Below, piece after piece: positions 19,323 to 27,821 of a stretch of 64,000 nucleotides of DNA (position 1 is its first letter; each line of letters begins with the position of its first letter). The DNA is from Bombiscardovia apis (GTDB lineage Bacteria > Actinomycetota > Actinomycetes > Actinomycetales > Bifidobacteriaceae). The DNA lies in NCBI RefSeq assembly GCF_033095945.1, contig NZ_AP026800.1:1550001-1614000 (forward strand), written 5' to 3'. The translations under genes and the position numbers were made by a program. The notes beneath the pieces are model-generated. The model searched no databases. It was given only the letters and a program-made list of their open reading frames with translations, and was not told where the DNA came from.

Positions 19323-20036
19323 CTAGTCCTCGGGTTTGGTTGCATCGAACATCTCGAAGTTGTTGGGAACTAAACAGTTCTGCGCTTCGGGGGTAAAAGG
19401 ATCGAAACCTAAGTCTTTGTCGGATCCTTGAGCGGCCCGGAAACGTTCAATCTTGTAGTTCTTGGGCACTACATTCTCCCGATGCAGACAATCTACAGCT
19501 GCCTCTGCATTGTCAGCGTAAAGATTGGGATTGCCTACCTGCACGTTATATATTATTGAAACCACGTCAACGTATTCTTCCTGGCAGTCTGAGTGCACCT
19601 CAGCAAAGCGCGGAGTATTCTCATCTGAGCCGTCACGGCCTCCGAAAGCAAAACTGTAGATGCCGTTTGCAGTCTTTTTGGGCGCAAAGCGCGGGTAGCC
19701 TCTGTCGACTATACATCGCTTCATCATTCCCCAAGCGTTCTCATAGTCAGATGCGCTCATAGACCCACTTTCAACCGTGCGCTGAAGAATTTCCCTTTGA
19801 AAGCCGCTAACTTGCCTTTGCTCCAACTCTTGCTTAGCCAAGACTGCGATTGAATCAGCCATTTTGCCAGAACCGGGTTTAACCGTGCCATTCGTGATAG
19901 TAGGCATATCATGTTGAGCATTTGATCCACCATCCGTGTTTGGACCACAGGCAGACATGGACAGCAAAACGGAGGCAGTTAGCATCAGAACACCTATGTA
20001 TTTGATTCGACGAATCGCACAATTACTGGCAGTCAA
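19323..20036 (-). CDS. Lipoprotein, four-cysteine family, copy 3
   Basis: About 237 residues from a TTG at 20036, chosen because AGAGAGGA lies just upstream and the product then starts with a compact lipoprotein signal (lipobox MSAC in LLSMSACGPN). The frame is open to a GTG at 20081. It has the family blocks: SASDYENAWGMMKRC, KTANGIYSF, a mid Cys (HSDCQEEY), QVGNPNLYADNAEAAVDCLH, VPKNYKIERF, NCLVPNNFEMFD. Unlike copies 1 and 2 it lies upstream of the peptide gene across a probable promoter region, so it may be separately regulated. Function unknown. Confidence 0.68.
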   Translation of the reverse strand: MTASNCAIRRIKYIGVLMLTASVLLSMSACGPNTDGGSNAQHDMPTITNGTVKPGSGKMADSIAVLAKQELEQRQVSGFQREILQRTVESGSMSASDYENAWGMMKRCIVDRGYPRFAPKKTANGIYSFAFGGRDGSDENTPRFAEVHSDCQEEYVDVVSIIYNVQVGNPNLYADNAEAAVDCLHRENVVPKNYKIERFRAAQGSDKDLGFDPFTPEAQNCLVPNNFEMFDATKPED

Positions 20037-20290
20037 GGGAATAGTCCTCTCTAATTGCTGAACCGCATAGACAAGTAGCACAAGCTTCGAGATGCTCTGC
20101 CACGTTTGTTGTGGTTACGCTGAGTCACGGGGCACCTACTTAGTTACATTCGGCTATGAACAGTGGGGAGACTTCGACGCGATGTCTCGTATTGGCTCTG
20201 AAGGAACTGCGGGCTGTTTATGGACACTTAGGCCTCTTGTGAAGACAGAACGCAGTACGAATATAGTTCCAATAAACTATAGATAGACGC

Positions 20291-20332
20291 AAAAAGCCCC
20301 TGCAAGTCCACATAGTGGACAAGCAAGGGCTT
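20291..20332 (-). terminator. Rho-independent terminator after rpsI
   Basis: Arms 20294-20303 and 20323-20332 pair at nine of ten positions, with an inner GTCCAC/GTGGAC stem, and the minus strand ends in a T5 run. It lies about 27 bp beyond the rpsI stop. Confidence 0.8.
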
Positions 20333-20358
20333 ATAAAACGACTTGAAAGCCGAGGCTT

Positions 20359-20850
20359 TTAGCGCTTCGAGAACTGAGGAGCGCGACGGGCCTTGTGCAG
20401 ACCAGCCTTCTTGCGCTCGACGATACGAGAATCGCGAGTCAGGAAGCCAGCCTTCTTGAGAGCTGCGCGGTTAGCATCGCGGTCGATAGCATTGAGAGCA
20501 CGGGCCACACCCAAGCGGATTGCTCCAGCCTGACCGGTAACGCCGCCACCATCTACGATGACCTTGATGTCGAACTTGCCTTCGAGCTTCAGGAGCACGA
20601 TGGGCGAGTTAACCTCGCGCTGGTGCAGGCGGGAGGGGAAGTACTCCTCCAGAGTGTGACCGTTGATGATCCACTTGCCTTCACCGGGAACCAAGCGAAC
20701 GCGAGCGACAGCTTCCTTGCGGCGGCCGGTGCCGTAGCCCGGTGCGATTGCGGAAGTGCCGGTGCCTGCGCCGGAGTTGGTTTCAGAAGTGTAAGATGCC
20801 GCGTTCTGCTCAGCTTCGAGAACCGCGGAGCTGTTGTTGTTTTCAGCCAT
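20359..20850 (-). CDS. rpsI: 30S ribosomal protein S9
   Basis: S9, 163 residues. About 35 residues of Ala/Ser/Thr-rich leader precede the S9 core [19 protein letters not shown]. The universally conserved C-terminal basic tail that reaches the P-site tRNA ([17 protein letters not shown]) is intact. It is transcribed with rplM, 20 bp upstream, the usual L13-S9 pair. Confidence 0.97.
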   Translation of the reverse strand: MAENNNSSAVLEAEQNAASYTSETNSGAGTGTSAIAPGYGTGRRKEAVARVRLVPGEGKWIINGHTLEEYFPSRLHQREVNSPIVLLKLEGKFDIKVIVDGGGVTGQAGAIRLGVARALNAIDRDANRAALKKAGFLTRDSRIVERKKAGLHKARRAPQFSKR

Positions 20851-20870
20851 AGTAATTATTCCCTTCGGTT

Positions 20871-21320
20871 CTACTTAGCCTGCTGAGAGACCTGAGTGAT
20901 CTGGTACTCAACGGGCTTCTGGGCCTCGTGCTTGTGGTCCTCACCTGCATAGACATGCAGACGAGTCAGCTGAGTGCGAGACAGCTTGTTCTTTGGCAGC
21001 ATGCCCTTAACAGCAGTGGTAATAATCCGCTCAGGATTATTCTGCATGAGCTCGCCGTAAGAATCGCGACGCAGGCCACCAGGACGACCGGAGTGCGTGT
21101 AGAGCACCTTGCCGTCTTTGTTGCCGGTCAGGGCAACCTTGGAAGCGTTAATAACGATTACGTGATTACCAGAGTCGGCGTGAGGTGCAAATGTGGGCTT
21201 ATTCTTGCCGCGCAGCAGGTTTGCAACCTGAGCAGACAAGCGACCCAGCACCATATCAGATGCGTCGACGATGTACCAGTCGTGACTCAAGTCAGCTGGT
21301 TTAGGGGTGAACGTTTTCAC
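20871..21320 (-). CDS. rplM: 50S ribosomal protein L13
   Basis: L13, 149 residues. Landmarks: [40 protein letters not shown] and [20 protein letters not shown]. First gene of the rplM-rpsI operon. The 262 bp upstream has no other gene and probably holds the promoter and a leader. Confidence 0.97.
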   Translation of the reverse strand: MKTFTPKPADLSHDWYIVDASDMVLGRLSAQVANLLRGKNKPTFAPHADSGNHVIVINASKVALTGNKDGKVLYTHSGRPGGLRRDSYGELMQNNPERIITTAVKGMLPKNKLSRTQLTRLHVYAGEDHKHEAQKPVEYQITQVSQQAK

Positions 21321-21582
21321 AGTTTCAACCTTTTCCTTGCATTGTGTTTCTGGCTCCCCGCAGCGCTGTTAAGGCAGCGAGCGGACAACCGCATTATCCG
21401 TGGGCTCCCTGCAAGTCCTAGACGGCGAGTGGGAAAAGCGCTTTGAGGACCCCTGAGGGAAACACAACAATACATAATTGTATCGCTTAGCGAGACAAGC
21501 TTCAAGCTCACCCGCATTCGCGAGTCGTTTTATGCTTGTTTAATCAAGAGACAAAAAGCTGAGAACCGGTTAGCACGACCGT

Positions 21583-22203
21583 TTATCGGGAGGAAGCAGC
21601 TTTAGCAACATGCTTGTCTGCATCTTTGGCAAGCCGGGAGATGGTTTCTGCATTTGCAGAAGGATTCAACGCCACTGCCCTACGCACCATCGTGGCCAAC
21701 ACAGTGGGTGCTCCCGGTTCAATTTCAACACCCAACTGGCCCAACCAATCCAAAGTTTCAGAATCTGTATCTTCGCTCTGTGCGCCCTCAAGCCGCATCT
21801 TCCACGATGTCATCGGATTCATTAACGCGGCAGCGCGCACGCCTTGGTCTGGATCTTTCGTTAACACACCGGCCAACCAGTTTTTATCGTCTTTATTAGC
21901 AGCCACGGCCCGGCGCACCTGCGGGTCAGGATCGTGCGAAAGCTTAACTAAGACATTAGGGAAGGGCATAGTTTGAGCCATGAAGACGCGGTCTTCGAGT
22001 GGCGTGTGCTCATTGCCGGCAACTGCTTCTAAGAGTGCCGTGGCGCGCGAATATGCTGCCTGATCAGACCTATCAGGCAGGGTTTGGCGGGCAAGTTTGC
22101 TCAGCTCTGGCGAATTGCTCGAATGCCGAATCCGCTCATACGAGACGGTGAGCACCTCCCCGGGATGCTCCTCTTCCTGCTGCTGATTACTCTCTTCGCT
22201 CAT
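21583..22203 (-). CDS. HEAT-like repeat protein of unknown function
   Basis: 206 residues from the ATG encoding MSEESNQQQ (an ATG four codons earlier is possible). After a Glu/Gln-rich N-terminus it is alpha-helical, with repeats of the pattern DPDPQVRRAVAAN, DPDQGVRAAALMNP and MVRRAVALNPSANAET. These resemble short HEAT/leucine-rich-variant repeats that bind protein partners. It has no catalytic motif, signal or membrane segment. It lies upstream of rplM on the same strand. Real coding is supported by the repeat structure and consistent codon use. Confidence 0.7.
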   Translation of the reverse strand: MSEESNQQQEEEHPGEVLTVSYERIRHSSNSPELSKLARQTLPDRSDQAAYSRATALLEAVAGNEHTPLEDRVFMAQTMPFPNVLVKLSHDPDPQVRRAVAANKDDKNWLAGVLTKDPDQGVRAAALMNPMTSWKMRLEGAQSEDTDSETLDWLGQLGVEIEPGAPTVLATMVRRAVALNPSANAETISRLAKDADKHVAKAASSR

Positions 22204-22331
22204 ACCCCCAAGCATAAGCGATGTTCACGATTTTTACGCCTATCCGCATAAGAACCTTAGCAATTCGATAGAAGCTTCTCGCAGGTCATGTTTATGCTGA
22301 TAATAAGTGAGAAATATACTTGGGAGGCGGG

Positions 22332-23060
22332 ATGCGGACGGTTTTGGACTCGCCTGGGCAGCCGGCGGTTGGGGAGCTGGAGGAGCGCAAGTCGGTGTTT
22401 ATCGGGGCGGCTTGCCATATCAGCAGCGAGGCCGAGGCGCTGGCATTTTTGGAAGAGCAGCGAGAGGCCAATCCTAAAGCTCGGCACGTGTGCCATTGCG
22501 CGATTTGGGGCGGAGACTCGGTCGGGCCGGATGCACAAGAGCCTACAGACTCAGCAGATACGGACGGACTCGACGCTCAGCCGAGCCCCACCAATTCCGG
22601 CTCCGGCACGCTCTCGGAGCACATGAGCGACGACGGGGAGCCCTCTGGTACGGCCGGTAAGCCGATTCTGGAAGTGCTGCGCCGCAACGATATGACTGAC
22701 TGCATCGTGACTGTGACCCGCTACTTTGGTGGCATCCTGCTGGGCTCAGGCGGGCTAATCCGCGCCTACTCCTCAGCAGCTTCCCTAGCGCTCAAAGCCG
22801 CCCGGCAAGCGCAAATTGTGCCCGCCCGGCGATTGCTGGTACGCGTGGACTACCCCCGCTACGAGCGCCTCAAACAACTAGTCGAGCGCTGCCGGGGCCA
22901 AGTAAGCAATGAGGAATTCACGGACCAAGTCACGCTCACTATTGACCTAGCAAGCGACCAGACCGAAGCCTTCACAGCCGAGCTCACCAACCTCTTCAAC
23001 GGGCAAGTCAGCGCCCAAGACCGAGGCTCCACCGCCTTCTACCAAGCCACGGAATCGTAA
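22332..23060 (+). CDS. yigZ: YigZ/IMPACT family protein
   Basis: 242 residues starting at the ATG at 22332, with GGGAGG four bases upstream. The IMPACT domain signatures are clear: ERKSVFIGAACHISSEAEAL, HVCHCAIWG, DDGEPSGTAGKPILEVL and VTRYFGGILLGSGGLIRAY. The C-terminal half matches the DUF1949 ferredoxin-like domain. Compared with E. coli YigZ there is an insertion of about 40 residues (Ser/Thr/Asp-rich, near residue 65-105) between the first two motifs. Role unclear in bacteria; the eukaryotic homologue modulates GCN2. One of the few plus-strand genes here. Confidence 0.85.
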   Translation: MRTVLDSPGQPAVGELEERKSVFIGAACHISSEAEALAFLEEQREANPKARHVCHCAIWGGDSVGPDAQEPTDSADTDGLDAQPSPTNSGSGTLSEHMSDDGEPSGTAGKPILEVLRRNDMTDCIVTVTRYFGGILLGSGGLIRAYSSAASLALKAARQAQIVPARRLLVRVDYPRYERLKQLVERCRGQVSNEEFTDQVTLTIDLASDQTEAFTAELTNLFNGQVSAQDRGSTAFYQATES

Positions 23061-23124
23061 GCGGCCAAAAGCTCGCGAATAACCCAACTTGTCGCGAAAT
23101 TTGTGCCGTTTACAGCGCAAAAAT

Positions 23125-23169
23125 GGCCAAAAGCTCGCGAATCAGGGATATTGCCGCGAGCTTTTGGCC
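23125..23169. terminator. Convergent-gene hairpin, with a second copy of its left arm at 23063
   Basis: A perfect 15-bp stem (GGCCAAAAGCTCGCG / CGCGAGCTTTTGGCC) with a 15-base loop lies between convergent yigZ and the aquaglyceroporin gene, so it can terminate both. The left arm plus three bases also occurs at 23063-23080, directly after the yigZ stop. Confidence 0.65.
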
Positions 23170-23177
23170 GTTTGGAA

Positions 23178-23912
23178 TCAGATTGCGAAGAAGGTCTTGA
23201 AGATGAAGGCGCCTAGGATGGCTCCTAGGATTGGGGCTACTACTGGGATCCAGGCCTCGTCCCAGCGGGAAGTGCCCTTGCTTGGGATGGGGAGAATCTG
23301 GTGGAGGATGCGCGGCACTAGGTCGCGAGCGGGATTGAGGCCGGGGCCAGTTGGGCCGCCGAGAGACGTGACCAAGCCCCAGACGATAAAGCCTACAACG
23401 ATAGCAGCCGAAGCCTTGTTCTTGGCACCCCAAGCACCCTCGAGGCAGCACAGAGCGCCCATAACAAGCAGCAGGGTACCGACGAATTCGTTGATGAAGT
23501 AGTTGGGCTTGGATTCGCTGGCGTCGGTCGTGGTGAAGGACGCGAGGATTGCTTCAGGAGATTCGGTCTGCATATAGTGTGGATAGTAGACCGCGTAGAC
23601 GATGAGTTGGCCCAGCGCTGCGCCCAGAAGCTGGACGAGAATGAAGGGTGCTACCTGGTTCCAGGGGAACATGCCATTGACTGCCTGAGCAATGGTCATA
23701 GCCGGGTTGATGTGCGCGCCCGAAATGGCACCGAACATGAGCACAGGGAACATCACGCCAAAACCGTAGCCCATGGCAATGGTCAACCAGCCGGAATGGT
23801 AGCCCTTGGTTCCCTTGAGTTCGACGTTAGCCACTGCGCCGTTGCCAAAAATCATCAGAATAGCGGTGCCAATAAACTCCGCCATTAGTTTAGTAGTCAG
23901 AGAGTAATCCAT
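23178..23912 (-). CDS. glpF: MIP-family aquaglyceroporin / glycerol uptake facilitator
   Basis: Membrane channel of the major intrinsic protein family, 244 residues, six transmembrane helices. Both pore half-helix motifs are present: GAHINPAMTIAQ near residue 65 and GPGLNPARDLVPR near residue 190. The Asp after the second NPAR favours the glycerol-facilitator branch over strict aquaporins. It stands alone with no glycerol kinase nearby. Confidence 0.88.
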   Translation of the reverse strand: MDYSLTTKLMAEFIGTAILMIFGNGAVANVELKGTKGYHSGWLTIAMGYGFGVMFPVLMFGAISGAHINPAMTIAQAVNGMFPWNQVAPFILVQLLGAALGQLIVYAVYYPHYMQTESPEAILASFTTTDASESKPNYFINEFVGTLLLVMGALCCLEGAWGAKNKASAAIVVGFIVWGLVTSLGGPTGPGLNPARDLVPRILHQILPIPSKGTSRWDEAWIPVVAPILGAILGAFIFKTFFAI

Positions 23913-24123
23913 AATGAATCCTTTACCATGTTAGCGTCGTCTCCAATGATGGCGCAACCGAGCTCGCTTTCAGTTTTAATGTCTTATCGAACTGCGACTG
24001 AAACGCTCCGAGACCAGCACTGGCCCCTTAGCAAGCGAACTGTTGATATTAGTGTAACTCGAACACTTCATCTGCCTTGGCCGCCCGCAGACAATAAATA
24101 TGTGACCTATGTCTCATAAACCA

Positions 24124-24160
24124 GAAAAACTCGGAACCGCTGTTTTCCAACGGTTCCGAG
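24124..24160 (-). terminator. Terminator downstream of tRNA-Ser
   Basis: CTCGGAACCG (24130-24139) pairs perfectly with CGGTTCCGAG (24151-24160), and the minus strand continues into a T5 run. It ends the tRNA-Ser transcript 9 bp after the gene. Confidence 0.85.
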
Positions 24161-24168
24161 TCTACTCG

Positions 24169-24255
24169 CGGAGACGAGGAGATTCGAACTCCTGGACCGT
24201 TTGCACAGTCAACACCTTAGCAGGGTGCCCCTTTCGGCCGCTCAGGCACGTCTCC
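24169..24255 (-). tRNA. tRNA-Ser (anticodon GCT)
   Basis: 87-nt gene with a seven-pair acceptor stem (GGAGACG/CGTCTCC), discriminator G, a long variable arm as expected for serine, T-loop GTTCGAATC and the anticodon loop CTGCTAA giving GCT. CCA is not encoded. Confidence 0.95.
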
Positions 24256-24442
24256 GAGTCTTACGCCAGCCGAAGCTTAGTGAAGACTACAAGGAGCCAG
24301 CATATCACCACGCGAGGATCAGACGCGCCGGAAGCTTCTAACTTCGCATGATTGGACCGGGATACCACTAACGATGAATGCCTCCATACCAAGTACTCAG
24401 CCCAGAGCACCAACGTTACAGCTTACGCCTAGAATAAAAGGC

Positions 24443-25717
24443 ATGAGTACAACACCGAGAATGGCGGCCGCTAAACGCGACTGGGGCAGCGACGAAAGCG
24501 GCTGCACGGTGCTTCACATTGACATGGATGCCTTCTACGCTTCTTGCGAGGTGGCCCGACACCCCGAACTCAGAGAAAAACCACTCATTATCGGCACCGG
24601 CCCGCGTTCGGTAGTCTCGGCCGCCTCCTACGAAGCTCGTGTATACGGTATCAACTCAGCTATGGCGGTTTCACAGGCCCGGCGGCTGTGTCCACAGGGC
24701 ATTTTTCTTCCCGTAGACATGCACTATTACCGGACCATTTCGGCGCAAATCTTTACCCAAGTCTTTTCGCAGATTACCGACCAAGTAGAGCAGGTTTCGG
24801 TCGATGAATGCTACATGAACGTGAGCGGAGCTCTACTGAGGTGGGAGAAGCCCAGCAATATAGCCCGCTGGATTCGCGAGCAGGTAGCCACACGCTTCCA
24901 CTTGACTTGTTCGGTAGGCATAGCGTCTAACAAGCTGATCGCTAAAATGGCCTCAACGAACGCCAAACCAGACGGAGTGCTGCTCATTCCTGAGGCCCAG
25001 CAAGCCCAATTTGTACAACTTATGCCCTTGCGCGGTATACCCGGTATTGGGCAGGCCTCAGAAAAGCGGCTCAAGTCTTGGGGCATTGAAGATGTTGCAT
25101 CGCTCAGCCGATGCTCTGAAGAAGAACTACAGCAGGCAACCGGCTCACACATAAGTGCTCGTAACCTCTTTTTGGCATCTCATGGTCTTGACGAACGCGC
25201 AGTAATCCCACACACTCCCGAAAAGTCTATCGGCGCCGAGCGCACTTTTTTACACGATACAAGCTCCCTCAAAACCGTGTGCGATTTGCTACGAAAATGC
25301 AGCGATGAAGTGGCCTCTTCCCTACGTAATCGTCAGCTACTTGCACGAACCCTAACAGTTAAGCTGCGCTTTGAAGATTTGCACTACATCACCAAGTCTC
25401 ATACGCTGCGCATGCCCGTTCATTCTGCCGCCACGATATATCCGGAAGCCGTGCGCCTATTGACTTCCATGCTAAATATGAGCGAAGAGCAAATTAAGCA
25501 AGGAACATTGCCCAAGCTCATACGCTTGGCTGGGGTGAGTGCTTCGGGCTTAAGCAAGACCGAGGAGACAGCGGTGCAGCCCTCGCTCGACGACATGTTG
25601 CAGGAGCAAGATCCGCAGCCGGACAAGGCTCAGCAAGCGCAACTTGCCCAAGCTGAGAAAACGCTCGATAGCATACGCGGACGCTACGGAACTGGCGCAG
25701 TCAAGCTCGGCCTGTGA
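24443..25717 (+). CDS. dinB: DNA polymerase IV (Y-family)
   Basis: Error-prone translesion polymerase, 424 residues from the ATG encoding MSTTPRMAAAK; a start at 24374 is open but lacks a ribosome-binding sequence. Catalytic motifs are intact: DMDAFYASCE (metal-binding Asp) and SVDECYMNVS (Asp-Glu). SVGIASNKLIAKMAS, GIPGIGQASEKRLKSWGI (helix-hairpin-helix) and the little-finger domain (SIGAERTFLHDTSSLKTVC) follow. The C-terminus has a Gln-rich tail but no obvious beta-clamp peptide that I can call with confidence. Independent transcription unit. Confidence 0.93.
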   Translation: MSTTPRMAAAKRDWGSDESGCTVLHIDMDAFYASCEVARHPELREKPLIIGTGPRSVVSAASYEARVYGINSAMAVSQARRLCPQGIFLPVDMHYYRTISAQIFTQVFSQITDQVEQVSVDECYMNVSGALLRWEKPSNIARWIREQVATRFHLTCSVGIASNKLIAKMASTNAKPDGVLLIPEAQQAQFVQLMPLRGIPGIGQASEKRLKSWGIEDVASLSRCSEEELQQATGSHISARNLFLASHGLDERAVIPHTPEKSIGAERTFLHDTSSLKTVCDLLRKCSDEVASSLRNRQLLARTLTVKLRFEDLHYITKSHTLRMPVHSAATIYPEAVRLLTSMLNMSEEQIKQGTLPKLIRLAGVSASGLSKTEETAVQPSLDDMLQEQDPQPDKAQQAQLAQAEKTLDSIRGRYGTGAVKLGL

Positions 25718-25781
25718 GCGATAAGCAGGACCGCCTGCTGAGAGCAGAATCCTCCGCGAGCGAGACCCAGAACATATAAAA

Positions 25782-25810
25782 ATAGGCGGGGCCTAAGCGA
25801 CCCAGCCTAT
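25782..25810. terminator. Hairpin between dinB and ferredoxin gene
   Basis: ATAGGCGGG pairs with CCCAGCCTAT allowing one bulge. It lies between the convergent ends of dinB and fdxA, with A/T-rich flanks on both sides, and could serve as a bidirectional terminator. Confidence 0.6.
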
Positions 25811-25823
25811 GAAGTTTTAAAAA

Positions 25824-26144
25824 CTACCTGCCCTGAGCGGGAAGGGCTGCGACCTTGGGATGATCGTGATCGTACGCTCCCTGCGCCTGAGCACCACCGG
25901 CATCGCCTACCTCGTTGAAGAACTCAACGGAAGCATCCTTGAACCAAGCCCAGTCTTCAGGCAAATCGTCCTCGTAGAAAATGGCTTCTACCGGGCACAC
26001 AGGCTCGCAAGCGCCACAATCCACGCATTCGTTAGGATTGATATAGAGGTTGCGGGGGCCCTCATAAATGCAATCTACCGGGCACTCGTCAACGCAAGCC
26101 TTGTCTTTGACATCTACGCAAGGCTGCGCAATCACATACGTCAT
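25824..26144 (-). CDS. fdxA: 7Fe-type ferredoxin
   Basis: 106 residues, electron carrier. The N-terminal cluster ligands follow the 7Fe pattern: CVDVKDKACVDECPVDCI ([3Fe-4S] plus one ligand of the second cluster), then CVDCGACEPVCPVEAI ([4Fe-4S]). The C-terminal extension DDLPEDWAWFKDASVEFFNE is typical of actinobacterial FdxA. Monocistronic between the hairpin at 25782 and the amino-acid permease. Redox partners are not encoded nearby. Confidence 0.93.
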   Translation of the reverse strand: MTYVIAQPCVDVKDKACVDECPVDCIYEGPRNLYINPNECVDCGACEPVCPVEAIFYEDDLPEDWAWFKDASVEFFNEVGDAGGAQAQGAYDHDHPKVAALPAQGR

Positions 26145-26192
26145 GAAACCCTCCTGAAAGCAAGTACTACTAGATTACGCTCAACTTACGAC

Positions 26193-27713
26193 TCATTGCG
26201 CAAACGACTCCTCGCCAGCAATCGCACTATCTAATAGCTCCTGACCCAAGCGCGAATGACCGTAGGAGTAGCTGAAATAGATAACGAAACCGATAAGGAG
26301 CCACACCACGAAACGAATCCAGGTGAGAACTGTGAGGTTGAGCATGAGCCACAGGCATGCCAAAGCGATAGCAATGGGAATCCACGGGCTACCCGGAATC
26401 TGGAAGGAACGCTCCAAATCTGGGCGTTTGCGGCGCATAATCGGAATCGAAAGGGCAACCAGCATGAAGGCAGAGAGGGTGCCGATGTTAACCATGTCTG
26501 AGAGGACGTCAATCTTGAAGAAGCAGGCCACAATCGCCACCAAAACACCGGTAATGATTTGGGTGCGGGCAGGAGTGCCGTGGCGGCCAGTTTGCGAGAG
26601 AGAGCGGGGCAGGAGTCCGTCGCGGCTAAGAGCAAAGACAATACGGGTCAAGCCGAGCAGCAGGACCATTACCACAGTCGTTAAACCGAGGACAATACCG
26701 AAAGAGATAAACTTCGCAGCCCAAGTAGCACCGACTAACTCGAAACCTGTTGCCAGTGAAGGGTTGGGCATCTTAGCTAAATCTTGGTAAGAGACCATAC
26801 CAGTAGTGACGATAGCGACAAGCACATAGAGCACGATGACCATTACCATGCCGAGGAAAATGCCGCGCGGGACGGTCTTGCGTGGATTTTTGGCCTCTTC
26901 GGAGGTGGTTGCCACAACATCAAAACCAATAAAAGCAAAGAACACGAGCGCTGCACCCGAAAGAATGCCGGGCACACCATAGATGCTAGGGCGCATACCA
27001 GTAGCCCACTGCCAGAGCGGCTGATTCATAGTCGAGGTAACTTCCAAACTCTCAATGGAAGAAGCGGGCTGGGAAGGGGGGATGAAGGGATGGTAATTTT
27101 CGGCCTTAACATAGAAGAAGCCTACGATGATAACGAAGAGCACGATGCCAATCTTCAGCACCGTCAGCGCACCGTCGAAGCGAGCCGACATCTTTGTGCC
27201 AAGCACCAGAAGAACTGTGAAGAGGCCAACTACTACAAGTGGGGCCAAGTCAACAGATTGCGATGCCAGATTGATCGTGGTTGAGAAGCCAGTGCCACCC
27301 ATTAAGTGGACAAAGTCACTTAAATACACGCCCCAATATTTGGCAATCACTGAGGCAGCCATAAGCATTTCGAGGATTAAATCCCAGCCAATCACCCATG
27401 CAACAACCTCGCCAATAGTGGTGTAGGTAAAGGTGTAGGCCGAGCCAGATACGGGAATCATAGAAGCGAATTCGGCGTAGCACATAACCGCAGCGCCACA
27501 CACGATGCCTGCAATGATAAAGCTGATAATCACCGCAGGACCTGCATGGAAAGCTGCGGCCTGGGCACCCACGGAGAAAATACCCGCGCCAACCGCCACG
27601 GCCACTCCCATAACCGCTAAATCCCAAGTGCTGAGGGTACGTTCCAGGCTGCGCCCCTCCTCACTAGTTTCAGCTATAGTCTGCTCGACAGATTTAGTTC
27701 TGAACAGATGCAT
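26193..27713 (-). CDS. APC-family amino acid permease (cationic amino acid transporter type)
   Basis: 506 residues with about 12-13 hydrophobic helices. The first transmembrane region LDLAVMGVAVAVGAGIFSV-like sequence has the GAGIF motif that binds substrate backbone in APC transporters. The loop TSEEAKNPRKTVPRGI, between helices 6 and 7, is characteristic of the CAT/YfnA subfamily. Likely a proton-coupled importer of neutral or cationic amino acids; specificity cannot be read. Transcribed alone, upstream of fdxA on the same strand. Confidence 0.85.
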   Translation of the reverse strand: MHLFRTKSVEQTIAETSEEGRSLERTLSTWDLAVMGVAVAVGAGIFSVGAQAAAFHAGPAVIISFIIAGIVCGAAVMCYAEFASMIPVSGSAYTFTYTTIGEVVAWVIGWDLILEMLMAASVIAKYWGVYLSDFVHLMGGTGFSTTINLASQSVDLAPLVVVGLFTVLLVLGTKMSARFDGALTVLKIGIVLFVIIVGFFYVKAENYHPFIPPSQPASSIESLEVTSTMNQPLWQWATGMRPSIYGVPGILSGAALVFFAFIGFDVVATTSEEAKNPRKTVPRGIFLGMVMVIVLYVLVAIVTTGMVSYQDLAKMPNPSLATGFELVGATWAAKFISFGIVLGLTTVVMVLLLGLTRIVFALSRDGLLPRSLSQTGRHGTPARTQIITGVLVAIVACFFKIDVLSDMVNIGTLSAFMLVALSIPIMRRKRPDLERSFQIPGSPWIPIAIALACLWLMLNLTVLTWIRFVVWLLIGFVIYFSYSYGHSRLGQELLDSAIAGEESFAQ

Positions 27714-27775
27714 CAGAGATCCTCATCTCACTTTCCTCAGCCAATAGTGCGTTTTGCGCGCCTACAACTATAGGA

Positions 27776-27809
27776 CAGGGGCCGAATTACTCAGATAATT
27801 CGGCCCCTG
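27776..27809. repeat. Perfect 14-bp inverted repeat at the truncation point of uxuA
   Basis: CAGGGGCCGAATTA (27776-27789) is repeated in inverse orientation at 27796-27809 with a 6-base spacer. It lies about 60 bp upstream of the permease start and directly abuts the first recognisable uxuA codons. It has a terminator-like shape but no T-run; it may be a leftover of a lost upstream gene or a deletion junction. Confidence 0.55.
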
Positions 27810-27821
27810 CTGCCCTGCCCA

